A stretch of DNA of 64,000 bases, taken from positions 62,001-126,000 of the forward strand of contig JAIOYI010000002.1 in NCBI GenBank assembly GCA_021741205.1. The letters run 5' to 3'. The number at the start of each line of letters is the position of its first letter. The stretch's first letter is position 1. Below, in pieces: positions 8,336 through 16,936 of this stretch. Made by a program: the position numbers and the translations under genes. The notes under the pieces were generated by a model. That model did no database searches. It was not told the origin of the DNA and saw only the letters and a list, made by a program, of their open reading frames with translations. This DNA is from Emcibacter sp. (GTDB taxonomy: Bacteria > Pseudomonadota > Alphaproteobacteria > Sphingomonadales > Emcibacteraceae).

Positions 8336-9375
8336 ATCATCTTTAACATTTGCTGGAATAAGGGGCCATCCAACCATTCTGCATTACTATCACTGGAATA
8401 ATCGAAATCATCAGGAACAGATGTCACATCACGCTCGACATAATATTTATCTGACCAGAATTTAAATTGTGGTGTAATAATATAACGGTCTTTCATAGCA
8501 ATGGTTTGACGTCCATCGTCTATTGTAATCATCTGTTCATGCAATTTTTCACCTGGACGAATGCCTACCTCACGAAGTTCCATATTGGGTGCCATTGCCC
8601 TTGCCATATCGCATAATTTCATGCTGGGAATTTTTGGAATAAAAATTTCGCCGCCCTGCATGATGCTTAAATTGCTCAGCACAAAATCAACCCCTTGGCG
8701 AAGCGTAATCCAGAATCTTGTCATGCGCATATCGGTTATGGGTAAATGATCGGCGCCTTCTGCTATTAATTTCTCGAAAAAAGGAACCACAGAACCACGA
8801 GAGCCAAGGACATTGCCGTAGCGCACAACTGCACAGGAAAAATCCTGTCCGCCGCCTAAAGAATTCGCCGCCACAAAAATCTTATCCGAAGCCAATTTTG
8901 AAGCCCCGTAAAGATTAAGGGGGCTTGCCGCCTTGTCCGTGGACAGGGCAATAACCTTTTTTACCCCGCACCATATGGCAGCCTCTGCCAAATTCTGGGC
9001 GCCAAAGATATTGGTTTTAATGCATTCAAAGGGATTATATTCAGCAATAGGCACATGTTTCATCGCTGCCGCATGGATCACGTAATCCACACCCCGCAAA
9101 GCCATATCAAGCCTGTTTCTATCCCGGACATCGCCAATAAAAAAACGTAAACAGCTTCTTTTGGGATGGTTCATGAAGAATTGATCCATCTCATACTGCT
9201 TCAACTCATCACGGGAAAATATAATCAAACGACGTAATTTTGCCTCATCAAGCAGCGTTTGCGTTAACATTTTTCCAAATGATCCCGTCCCCCCCGTGAT
9301 CATTAAAGTCGCATCATCAAGAAAGGTAAGGTCAGATTTAAAGGAACGGATAATAGAATTATTCATCATGTACAC
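8332..9375 (-). CDS. pseB: PseB, UDP-GlcNAc C6 dehydratase/C5 epimerase
   Basis: A 347-residue short-chain dehydratase, first enzyme of CMP-pseudaminic acid synthesis. It has an NAD(P)-binding LMITGGTGSFGKML near residue 25, the inverting-dehydratase FSRDELKQYEM motif, HAAAMKHVPIAE near 110, and YGASKLASDKIF with the catalytic Tyr-Lys pair. Length matches the family. ATG 9375, 9369 and 9366 are all possible starts. Its stop overlaps pseC by 4 bases. It sits mid-operon, one base after the Pse-associated methyltransferase. Confidence 0.94.
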   Translation of the reverse strand: MYMMNNSIIRSFKSDLTFLDDATLMITGGTGSFGKMLTQTLLDEAKLRRLIIFSRDELKQYEMDQFFMNHPKRSCLRFFIGDVRDRNRLDMALRGVDYVIHAAAMKHVPIAEYNPFECIKTNIFGAQNLAEAAIWCGVKKVIALSTDKAASPLNLYGASKLASDKIFVAANSLGGGQDFSCAVVRYGNVLGSRGSVVPFFEKLIAEGADHLPITDMRMTRFWITLRQGVDFVLSNLSIMQGGEIFIPKIPSMKLCDMARAMAPNMELREVGIRPGEKLHEQMITIDDGRQTIAMKDRYIITPQFKFWSDKYYVERDVTSVPDDFDYSSDSNAEWLDGPLFQQMLKMI

Positions 9376-10008
9376 CTACTTTTTTTCAAAAACCCACCAT
9401 GTGGCATTGTCCATTCCTGTCATGGCTTTCCACTCAAACCCGTAACCAAGACATTTAAGATCAGGGAAGTTTTCAAGCCAAAATGACCCAAAATCCCTTT
9501 TGAATAATTTATCCCCATGTCCACGATAATCTATCATTTCCGGCTTATCGGAAAAATATTCATAACAGACGATATATTTACCTGAAGATTTATGAATATT
9601 AGTGCAGGCTTTAAGCAGATCATCAGGATGGATATGAATTAAAACCCCCGACGTAAAGGCCAAATCAACAGGAGTATCAGGTAACTTAAAATCACCTGCA
9701 AAACCATTTTGCAGATTTTCTTTTGGCAGCACATTTTCCTCGATCAGGACTTTTCGCGCCTTAGCATTGGGCTCCACCGCAAAAAATTCCGCATCACACA
9801 GCATCTTCATAGCACGAATATTAAGACCAATATTGGGCCCCACTTCGAGTATGGATTTAGGCATATCGCCTGCCATAAAACGAAATATCTTTACCCACAT
9901 GGACAACCTCATCCCAATATGGTTCGATGTGGTCGTATTACGATCTACATAGGTATCACCGAATTCACCGCGCCAGAATTTAACCTGTTCTGTTTCCTTT
10001 TGTGGCAT
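9376..10008 (-). CDS. Pseudaminic acid biosynthesis-associated methylase
   Basis: A 210-residue class I SAM methyltransferase matching a family found almost only beside pseB and pseC. It opens with a QVKFWRGEFGDTYVDRN signature, then the SAM-binding ILEVGPNIGLNIRAM near residue 54, an acidic ribose-binding FFAVEPNAK, and LAFTSGVLIHIHPDDL. Its exact sugar target is not established. It abuts pseB by one base. The WRGEFG segment makes the family call more secure than for the other two methyltransferases of the operon. Confidence 0.85.
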   Translation of the reverse strand: MPQKETEQVKFWRGEFGDTYVDRNTTTSNHIGMRLSMWVKIFRFMAGDMPKSILEVGPNIGLNIRAMKMLCDAEFFAVEPNAKARKVLIEENVLPKENLQNGFAGDFKLPDTPVDLAFTSGVLIHIHPDDLLKACTNIHKSSGKYIVCYEYFSDKPEMIDYRGHGDKLFKRDFGSFWLENFPDLKCLGYGFEWKAMTGMDNATWWVFEKK

Positions 10009-10037
10009 TAGATATTCCTTATAATGAATATTTTAAA

Positions 10038-10754
10038 TTACATCTGAATATAAGCTATATTCGGTTCATAATAAAATTTTTCAATTTTTATGTTATTGAG
10101 CGAACCACCAAAGGCCTCGACCATCGCCATAGTTTCCCCCGGCCAATGATCATTATTAATTTCATCAAAGGCAAGGATGGAACCTTTGGGCATTCGAGGC
10201 AGGAAATGCTCAAGCGCAACCTTAGTCGGCTCATAAATATCAAAATCCAAAAAAAGCAGATTAATCACCAAATGTTGGTTTTCTTTCACAAATTTCGGGA
10301 TGGTCTTCGTGGCATCCCCCTTAATAAGTTTCACCTTTTCATATTGTTGAATAAAACGGTTTTTATTGAATTCATCAATAGAGTCATGCATTTCATCCAA
10401 AATAGCATCATGGGAAGAAAATGCCCCCTTGGCGAGTTCTGGGTAATCCTTTTCTGCCTTGTCCTTGTCATGAACAGAGGGAAATCCCTCAAAGGTATCA
10501 AACCCAATAATATGCCGATTAAAGGCAACAGGTTCCAATGCTGCGGACATTTTTGCCCATGCCATAACACCACCGCCGTAGTGAACGCCGCATTCTATAA
10601 TGGATCCTTTTATACCCATAGCCATCTTAAATAACTCGTGACGCGCCATAAAACGTGCCATTGTTTGGCGGCTAATGTATTTTTCAAAATTCTCTAATTT
10701 ATGAGACATATCATAGGGATATTTTTCAATCAGTGCCGTCATGTCGCAATCCAC
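10038..10754 (-). CDS. TylF/MacO-family O-methyltransferase
   Basis: A 238-residue SAM-dependent methyltransferase of the TylF (macrocin O-methyltransferase) family, which methylates deoxysugar hydroxyls in a metal-dependent way. Seen: GSIIECGVHYGGGVMAWA near residue 50 as the SAM-binding region, IIGFDTFEGFP, and the metal-site LLFLDFDIYEPT near 170 followed by LAFDEIN. It probably methylates a flagellar glycan sugar. An 88-base gap separates it from the WbqC gene upstream. The gap contains an imperfect palindrome at 10,802-10,833 centred on CACTTAAGTG. Confidence 0.8.
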   Translation of the reverse strand: MDCDMTALIEKYPYDMSHKLENFEKYISRQTMARFMARHELFKMAMGIKGSIIECGVHYGGGVMAWAKMSAALEPVAFNRHIIGFDTFEGFPSVHDKDKAEKDYPELAKGAFSSHDAILDEMHDSIDEFNKNRFIQQYEKVKLIKGDATKTIPKFVKENQHLVINLLFLDFDIYEPTKVALEHFLPRMPKGSILAFDEINNDHWPGETMAMVEAFGGSLNNIKIEKFYYEPNIAYIQM

Positions 10755-10801
10755 CCTTTATTTAAAATATTCAAACTATAACTATATATTATTCCAAATC
10801 A

Positions 10802-10833
10802 ATCTCATAAACCCACTTAAGTGCATTTGAGAT
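10802..10833. repeat. Intercistronic imperfect palindrome
   Basis: ATCTCA at the left and TGAGAT at the right enclose the perfect palindrome CACTTAAGTG (10,814-10,823). It lies in the only gap above 80 bases inside the Pse operon. It could be a hairpin that trims or stabilises segments of the polycistronic RNA. No T-run follows on the minus strand. Confidence 0.4.
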
Positions 10834-10842
10834 ATAGAATAT

Positions 10843-11535
10843 TTATGCAGATATTGTGCCAGCTTTTATTACGATGTCCCGACTAGCAGGGCCCATATTA
10901 AACAAACAGTCTATAATACTAAGATTTGGAATAAAGTCTGCCCCTTGACCATATTCAGGATGACTAAAATCTTGCCAAAGATGACAGATGCCGACCTCGG
11001 ACATTCTTGCCTCTTCCACATAGGAACGGGCACCCTCATTAGACAGATAATGATCTGCCCCCATAGCCTGACACATGGAAATTAACATATCTGTCTTGTG
11101 ACCACTTATCTTATGGTTTTCACTATAAAAAATAGGAACATCAATTTTAAGCCATTCAAGAAATTGTACAACCAGAGCGATGTTTAAATCTCCAAGATAT
11201 ATCCATGGTCTATTGATTAATTCCTCTATTGCGGGAAAATAATCCTTAAAATAAGGGCGTTTTTGATAGGCATTTTTGATACTGCCCAAATGTTTTCGCT
11301 TCCAATGATCCCCGTTAATGACGGTCTCTGAAATGCTTTGCCCGAAACGACCCGTCTTCAGGACAGGAACCGTTAAAATCTGGCTCTCTTTTCCGTTACG
11401 GATATAATTGCGACTGTGCCAATTTTTATTCACAAATTGACAATGCCCCACAAACATAAATTTATCACTTAGGGCAATCTTATTGAATAAATGTATGCTG
11501 GGAAGATAAACAGGCTGATGCCCGGAAAGGATCAT
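10843..11535 (-). CDS. WbqC-family protein
   Basis: A 230-residue member of the WbqC family. The start ILSGHQPVYLPSIHLFNKIA carries the HQP-x-YLP signature, followed by VNKNWHSRNYIR and an SNEGARSYVEEA segment near residue 170. The family occurs in O-antigen and flagellar sugar clusters, and an amide- or acyl-transfer step on an amino sugar has been suggested, but the reaction is not settled. It overlaps pseG by 4 bases, so it is co-translated with the Pse enzymes. Confidence 0.82.
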   Translation of the reverse strand: MILSGHQPVYLPSIHLFNKIALSDKFMFVGHCQFVNKNWHSRNYIRNGKESQILTVPVLKTGRFGQSISETVINGDHWKRKHLGSIKNAYQKRPYFKDYFPAIEELINRPWIYLGDLNIALVVQFLEWLKIDVPIFYSENHKISGHKTDMLISMCQAMGADHYLSNEGARSYVEEARMSEVGICHLWQDFSHPEYGQGADFIPNLSIIDCLFNMGPASRDIVIKAGTISA

Positions 11536-12635
11536 TTTCCGATCCCTTCTAAATTATTTTTCTGCAAATGATCAAAAAAAACATTTAAGGTTTCTATGGT
11601 GCGCACCATACCTTTTCCATCAATCAATGCTTTAGACTTTTGCGAAAAGTGCATACGTTTTTCTTTATTTTTCATCAATGCCATAATTTCATGGGTTACA
11701 ATAGCCATATTCATGCCGTTTTCATAGCCCAAATCAATGGCGCAACCTTGTTTTGCAAAGTAATGCGCCTCTGGGGGCAGATTTTTCTCCTGAGGAAATA
11801 TGATTATAGGCAATCCCATAGAAAGTGCCTCGTAAACAATCATGCCGCCTGTAATCAATCCTATACTATGTTCACACAACAATTTTGCCATTGAATGTTG
11901 GCTTAGCCCCTGATGCAGGTCTATATTATACGCTTCACAATTTTTTCTAAGCTTAGAAAATTCTGGAAAAGAACCCCCTACAATCATTGTTTTTTTATAG
12001 CTGTCAAATTTTGACAATGCTCCATCTTCACTGGTCAATTTAAGCGCCCATTCACAGGCACGGTCACCGCCGCCTATGACCGTAATAAGACTTAGATCAT
12101 TGGCATCCACCCAAGGAATTTCTTTAAAAACTGGGTTAATAAGAGCATATTTTTCTCCCGCCTTTATCCTGTCCTTATGCTTCATTTCTGGGTAATGATG
12201 ATAAGTCTCCAATATTGTACCATTAAAAATAAGATCAGCAATAACATCCCCCCCCTCGTCATCAATGGCAATAAGGGGAAGGTTTGATGCAGAAAATATG
12301 TCCCATGATATTTTGGTTAAATGGGGGTGATCTACGAGCAGAATATCAGCCGCACTTTCTTTTGCGACCTGAAGGGTCATTTGCGCTCTTTCCTCTTCTG
12401 TTCCTTGATCTTGTGACAGAGGATATACAGGACAAGATGTGTCGAAAAATTTATCATAATGGGGGATATTTCCAATCAAACTTATGTCAAAATCCCATAA
12501 AGAACCATATTTGGATTGTCCAAAAGCTAAAATTTTTGATATCCTAACCCCATGAGCAAGCCCTACATGATGATCCGCATCTAGCCGTATGAGAATTTTT
12601 AACCGCCGTAATGTCTGTGGTCTATTTTTTGGCAT
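11532..12635 (-). CDS. pseG: PseG, UDP-sugar hydrolase
   Basis: A 367-residue GT-B-fold hydrolase that removes UDP from UDP-2,4-diacetamido-2,4,6-trideoxy-L-altrose. The N-terminus IRLDADHHVGLAHGVR corresponds to the family pattern R-x-D-x-x-x-x-x-G-x-GH, although GAGH reads GLAH here. The catalytic-region histidine is retained. The C-terminal donor site is clear: GLITGGMIVYEALSMGLP near residue 255. It is longer than Campylobacter PseG (about 275). Overlaps of 14 and 4 bases with its neighbours place it firmly in the operon. Confidence 0.85.
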   Translation of the reverse strand: MPKNRPQTLRRLKILIRLDADHHVGLAHGVRISKILAFGQSKYGSLWDFDISLIGNIPHYDKFFDTSCPVYPLSQDQGTEEERAQMTLQVAKESAADILLVDHPHLTKISWDIFSASNLPLIAIDDEGGDVIADLIFNGTILETYHHYPEMKHKDRIKAGEKYALINPVFKEIPWVDANDLSLITVIGGGDRACEWALKLTSEDGALSKFDSYKKTMIVGGSFPEFSKLRKNCEAYNIDLHQGLSQHSMAKLLCEHSIGLITGGMIVYEALSMGLPIIIFPQEKNLPPEAHYFAKQGCAIDLGYENGMNMAIVTHEIMALMKNKEKRMHFSQKSKALIDGKGMVRTIETLNVFFDHLQKNNLEGIGK

Positions 12636-13311
12636 AAATCAACCAAGCCGCTTCCATATATTTTCCATTCCCCAATGTTGATGTCGTCTCCTCTATGATA
12701 ATTTCTGAAAATTCTTTGAAAATATTTTGAATGGCCGCCCTTGGTAACAATGTTAACCCCATGCCCACCTCATTGTTCCACGGCATACCCACTTCATGCT
12801 GAGAAATTTTATAATGATGCGGGGAAATCATATCACCTTTTTTTAGTCGAATGTCTCGGTCGCTTTTCACCATAACAAAGGCTGAACCGCCCGATTTCAA
12901 CAGCCTGTGGATTTCTTTCACCGCCAAGGTCAGTTTATCAAGCGACAGATAATAAAGAACGCCGTAGCTTATGATACCGTCAAAAATTTGTTCATCAAAG
13001 GGTTGGTGATCCGCAGACGCCTGTAAGAAAGTAATATCCAGCCCTTCGGCCTTGGCCCATGCGCTTGCCTGATTAAGACAGGTTTGTGAGATATCGGTTC
13101 CCGTGACTTGATATCCCTCTCTGGCCATAAGCATAGCATGGCGACCCATGCCCGTTCCCATATCCAATATATGGAAATCCTTGGCACGATTTCTTGGAAA
13201 ATGCCCGAACAGCCACCGTACGGCGTCCCCATTGGGATATCGTGGTGCACCAAGACCCGCTTTATAAAGGCTATCCCAATATACTTCCGTCTGATTATTG
13301 TTTTTGGTCAT
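12622..13311 (-). CDS. Class I SAM-dependent methyltransferase
   Basis: A 229-residue methyltransferase with motif I FHILDMGTGMGRHAMLMA near residue 44, an acidic motif TGTDIS and motif IV FDGIISYGVLYYLSLD. It is a UbiE/Tellurite-resistance-like small-molecule methyltransferase by architecture. The frame opens at GTG 13,323, but ATG 13,311 follows GAGG at good spacing and is chosen. It is the third methyltransferase of the operon, consistent with a multiply methylated glycan. The specific acceptor is unknown. Confidence 0.72.
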   Translation of the reverse strand: MTKNNNQTEVYWDSLYKAGLGAPRYPNGDAVRWLFGHFPRNRAKDFHILDMGTGMGRHAMLMAREGYQVTGTDISQTCLNQASAWAKAEGLDITFLQASADHQPFDEQIFDGIISYGVLYYLSLDKLTLAVKEIHRLLKSGGSAFVMVKSDRDIRLKKGDMISPHHYKISQHEVGMPWNNEVGMGLTLLPRAAIQNIFKEFSEIIIEETTSTLGNGKYMEAAWLIYAKK

Positions 13312-14419
13312 GTGCGGCCTCACTAAGAATATTTACGGCTTGTTCTATTTTATTTCTATCGTATTCCTCTGTAACCCACAAATTAAGTACCACATCTCCC
13401 CAAATATCAGACGTTGGTTTTTCTTTGCGTAAATAACCCGATAAATAGGAAGGCGGCATTTCCCGCCATAAGGAGCGATAATTTATACCCGCATCCATAT
13501 TTTGATTCCATAAAGCCTTTGCAAGATAATCACGGCCATTAGGTGCACGTCTCATAATACGCCAAGGAACGGGCTGTTTTAAAGGGATAGGTTCTAAAAT
13601 TTTATCCAATGGCTTTAAGGACTCATCCCATAAAATGCGGCTTTCTTGCCGTCTTTTTCGCTCATCTGGGAATTGATCCAGTTTAGACAAGAGAAGTTCC
13701 GAAAGTTTTTTATCAAACTGAAACCGACAAAGGCTTTGTTCGGTTCTGCATATTTGTTTTAAATCGTCTGAATTCACATCAAGCTGGCCTCGCATAGCCC
13801 TTCTTTTCATCATGCATTCTGCCTCTAAGGTCTGTGTTTTTTCATGTAAAACCCCATAAGAAGACATCTGTTTCTGCAAATTTAACGCAAGCGATATATC
13901 ATTGGTCAGCAAGGCACCGCCTGCGCCCACCTCAATAGGCTTTGCATAGCCAAAACTTAAAAGAAGAGCGTCGCCAAAGACCTTTTCTTGATTATCCATC
14001 TGAACAACATTTGTGTCATTTTCTAATATGAACCAACCATTTTGACGGGCATATTTAATTGTTTCGGGATAGTTCGTCTGAAATCCATAAAGATGCGTGG
14101 GCATAACAATACCAACATCATGACATTGTTTCATAACCTCAACAAAGCTCTGATCATCGGGCAACCCCGTCATGGGTGATACAGGAACGGTCACGGTCTT
14201 TCCCCCTGCTGTTTGAATGGCGCTCACCAACACAGGACATATATTTTCAGGTAAAAGCACAGGAAAAGGTCTCTCAGATCCTGTTCTTAATATTTCAATA
14301 AGAGCCACCAAGCCTGACCTGGCCCGACCAAACATCACCGCATATTCAAAGCCAAATCGATTGGCAATCGTCCTTTCAAGAACGTAAGGCGTACTATGCT
14401 TTGATGATTTTTGTATCAT
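13295..14419 (-). CDS. DegT/DnrJ/EryC1-family aminotransferase, divergent
   Basis: A 374-residue PLP-enzyme of the DegT fold. FGRARSGLVALIEIL marks the PLP-phosphate region, and LLSFGYAKPIEVGAGG near residue 165 holds the presumed Schiff-base lysine. The aspartate-bearing segment that normally reads E-D-x-A/S-Q is ENDTN here, so the family signature is degenerate and the substrate may be unusual. The C-terminal 150 residues also diverge. It overlaps pseI by 4 bases and the methyltransferase by 17, so it is made with the Pse enzymes. Confidence 0.68.
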   Translation of the reverse strand: MIQKSSKHSTPYVLERTIANRFGFEYAVMFGRARSGLVALIEILRTGSERPFPVLLPENICPVLVSAIQTAGGKTVTVPVSPMTGLPDDQSFVEVMKQCHDVGIVMPTHLYGFQTNYPETIKYARQNGWFILENDTNVVQMDNQEKVFGDALLLSFGYAKPIEVGAGGALLTNDISLALNLQKQMSSYGVLHEKTQTLEAECMMKRRAMRGQLDVNSDDLKQICRTEQSLCRFQFDKKLSELLLSKLDQFPDERKRRQESRILWDESLKPLDKILEPIPLKQPVPWRIMRRAPNGRDYLAKALWNQNMDAGINYRSLWREMPPSYLSGYLRKEKPTSDIWGDVVLNLWVTEEYDRNKIEQAVNILSEAAHDQKQ

Positions 14420-15486
14420 TTATGATCTTCATTCCGCAGCATATCCCATGATAAAGGCGTTCCTCTTGCAATATCTTGGCACGCCTTTTGCCCTAAAACC
14501 TCATCATAATATTTAGGCTTTATGCCAAGTCCTGGTCGAATTGATCTTATGTTATTTTCCGTTAACATTTCGCCTTTTTTAATATTTGCGACCGCATAAA
14601 GGCTGCGGCGAAACCTTTGGGTGGCAAGTTCGCTTTTCTTTAAATCATAATTAACATCCCCCAAGGCATCATGGGCAACTTTGCAGGCCGAGACAAGTTC
14701 TGCAAATTCTTGTGGTTCCAATGAAAAGGCACTATCCACCCCGCCCTCAGCCCGATCAAGAGTAAGATGCTTCTCTATGACAGAGGCTCCAAGTGCCGTT
14801 GCGGCAACGGCAACGGCGATACCGTGGCTGTGATCGGAAAGACCAGAAAGCACATCAAATCTGCGGGCTATATCACCCATTGTTTTAAGATTGGCCTCCT
14901 TTGGATCGCTCGGATATCCACTAACGCAGTGCAGAATGACAAGATTTTCATTACCTGTTTCATACACAGCCTCAATAGCCTCAGCAATTTCTTCTTGATT
15001 TGCTATGCCTGTGGACATAATCAAGGGTTTACCAGTTTCGGCGGCATAGCGAATGAGGGGCAAATCAATAATTTCGAAAGAGGCTATTTTATAAGCTGGT
15101 GCATTTAAATTCTCCAAAAGATCAATGGCTGTTCTGTCGAAAGGAGAGCTAAAAATTGTGATGTCTTTCTTTCTTGCATAATCAAATAAATCCTTGTGCC
15201 AATTCCAAGGTGTATGTGCCTCGGCATAAAGTTCATAAAGATTACGACCATCCCACAGCCCGCCTTTTACCATAAATTCATCGCCGTCATGGTCAATCGT
15301 AATGGTATCGGCAGTATAGGTTTGAAGTTTAACCGCATGGGCGCCCGCATCCTTTGCTGCATCAATGATGTTCAACGCTTTGTTAATATCCTGATTATGA
15401 TTGCCAGACATTTCCGCAATAATATAAGGGGGATAGCCAGAACCCAAATAATCTTTTCCAATTTTAATGGATTTATTCACAACCAC
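14416..15486 (-). CDS. pseI: PseI, pseudaminic acid synthase
   Basis: A 356-residue NeuB-family synthase that condenses the free 2,4-diacetamido sugar with phosphoenolpyruvate. Seen: YIIAEMSGNHNQDINKAL and HAVKLQTYTADT near the start, FSSPFDRTAIDLLE near 110, GLSDHSHG near 220, ASVIEKHLTLDR and EGGVDSAFSLEP, then a C-terminal SAF/antifreeze-like domain (SIRPGLGIKPKYYDEVLG). GTG 15,486 is the start, with AGGAG five bases upstream. It is the first gene of the operon running down to 4,439. The promoter lies in the 123-base gap shared with the divergent aminotransferase; no consensus was evident there. Confidence 0.93.
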   Translation of the reverse strand: MVVNKSIKIGKDYLGSGYPPYIIAEMSGNHNQDINKALNIIDAAKDAGAHAVKLQTYTADTITIDHDGDEFMVKGGLWDGRNLYELYAEAHTPWNWHKDLFDYARKKDITIFSSPFDRTAIDLLENLNAPAYKIASFEIIDLPLIRYAAETGKPLIMSTGIANQEEIAEAIEAVYETGNENLVILHCVSGYPSDPKEANLKTMGDIARRFDVLSGLSDHSHGIAVAVAATALGASVIEKHLTLDRAEGGVDSAFSLEPQEFAELVSACKVAHDALGDVNYDLKKSELATQRFRRSLYAVANIKKGEMLTENNIRSIRPGLGIKPKYYDEVLGQKACQDIARGTPLSWDMLRNEDHK

Positions 15487-15609
15487 GAACTCCTATCCCT
15501 AAAAGATTTTAGAAAATGATTATACGCCCTTAATATTATCTGTAAAGATTTGTAAAAGAATGATAAAGTTTTCTCAAAATATAGTTAAAATAATAACGAA
15601 AAGATAAAT

Positions 15610-16932
15610 ATGACAAAGCTTGCCTTACTTGGGGGAAACCCCGTCAGAAGCAAATTATTTCCCGCTCATAATTTTATTGGCATGGAAGAAAAACAAAAAG
15701 TCATGGAAATATTGAACAGTGGCGTATTATCTCGCTTTCTGGGCGTTTGGCATGATGATTTTTACGGTGGCGATGAAATATTGGCCTTCGAGCGGGAATG
15801 GGCAGACAATTATCAGGCAAAATATGGTGTCTCCGTCAACAGCTGCACCAGCGGACTTTATGCCGCCGTTGGGGCCGCAGCTGTTGGCCCCGGTGATGAG
15901 GTTATTGTATCACCCTATACCATGGTTGCCTCCGTAACCGCCGCCATTGCCTTTAATGCGGTTCCTGTTTTTGCCGATATTGACCCAAAAAATTTCTGTC
16001 TTAACCCCAAAAGTATCAAGGAACGCATAACAGAACGTACCAAGGCCATTATTGTGGTGCATTTATTTGGTCATCCCGCCGATATGGATGAAATTATGGC
16101 CATTGCCGACGCCCATAATATCACCGTCATTGAGGATTGTGCGCAGGCACCAAATGCCAAATACAAAGGCCGCCCCGTGGGAACCCTTGGTCATATGGGG
16201 GTTTTTTCTCTCAATTACCATAAGCATATTCATTCCGGCGAAGGCGGTATTGTTCTTACCAATGATGAGAGGCTCGCCGATCGATTATGCCTCATCCGCA
16301 ATCATGCCGAGGCGGTCGTAAATGGCCGTGAGGTCGACAGTCTGGTAAATATGGTCGGCTTTAATTTTCGCCTTGGCGAGATCGAGGCCGGTATTGGCCG
16401 AATGCAGCTATTGAAAAGCCATGGCCTCTTGGATAAACGCAGACGCAATCTTGACTATTTCAATAAAAATTTGCCAGAAATCAAAGGACTTAGCATCTCA
16501 AAACCCATGGATTATGTGGAACATTCCTATTATGCGGCGGCACTTAATTATAATGCGGATCAGGCGGGATTATCCCGAAAAACTTTTCTTCAAGCACTTC
16601 ACGCGGAATTGCCCGAAACAGAAATGAGAAAAGGCCACGGGCCGTTGATTAGCGGCGGTTATGTGAAGCCCATCTATCTTTATCCCATGTTTCAACAACA
16701 AATTGCATATGGCGATAAGGGGTGCCCCTTTAAATGCCCCCATTACAAGGGAGAAATCAATTATAGTGTGGGCATATGTCCCGAAACCGAGAAGGCCCAT
16801 GCCACCATCATCACCCATGAATATATGCAACCTTCGCTTGAAATATCTGATATTGACGATGTTCTTATGGCTTTCAAAAAGGTGGCTAATAATATGGAAG
16901 CCTTGCGCCAGTTTGAAAAAAATACGTCCTAG
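15610..16932 (+). CDS. DegT/DnrJ/EryC1 aminotransferase
   Basis: A 440-residue PLP-dependent aminotransferase or dehydratase of the DegT family, longer than PseC. Seen: SVNSCTSGLYAAVGAAAVGP for PLP phosphate near residue 77, VIEDCAQAPNAKY with the ring-nitrogen aspartate, and NYHKHIHSGEGG with HKH in place of the usual Lys context, so K201 should form the aldimine. An insertion near 350-400 contains YSVGICPETEKAH. It is divergent from pseI and faces the SpsF-type gene. It probably serves another amino-sugar branch of the glycan. Confidence 0.82.
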   Translation: MTKLALLGGNPVRSKLFPAHNFIGMEEKQKVMEILNSGVLSRFLGVWHDDFYGGDEILAFEREWADNYQAKYGVSVNSCTSGLYAAVGAAAVGPGDEVIVSPYTMVASVTAAIAFNAVPVFADIDPKNFCLNPKSIKERITERTKAIIVVHLFGHPADMDEIMAIADAHNITVIEDCAQAPNAKYKGRPVGTLGHMGVFSLNYHKHIHSGEGGIVLTNDERLADRLCLIRNHAEAVVNGREVDSLVNMVGFNFRLGEIEAGIGRMQLLKSHGLLDKRRRNLDYFNKNLPEIKGLSISKPMDYVEHSYYAAALNYNADQAGLSRKTFLQALHAELPETEMRKGHGPLISGGYVKPIYLYPMFQQQIAYGDKGCPFKCPHYKGEINYSVGICPETEKAHATIITHEYMQPSLEISDIDDVLMAFKKVANNMEALRQFEKNTS

Positions 16933-16936
16933 CTTA

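Noticed and set aside
10002-10634. 210-codon plus-strand frame opposite the TylF-type methyltransferase
   Set aside because: The minus-strand methyltransferase has clear motifs throughout; the plus frame is an antisense shadow with no domain.
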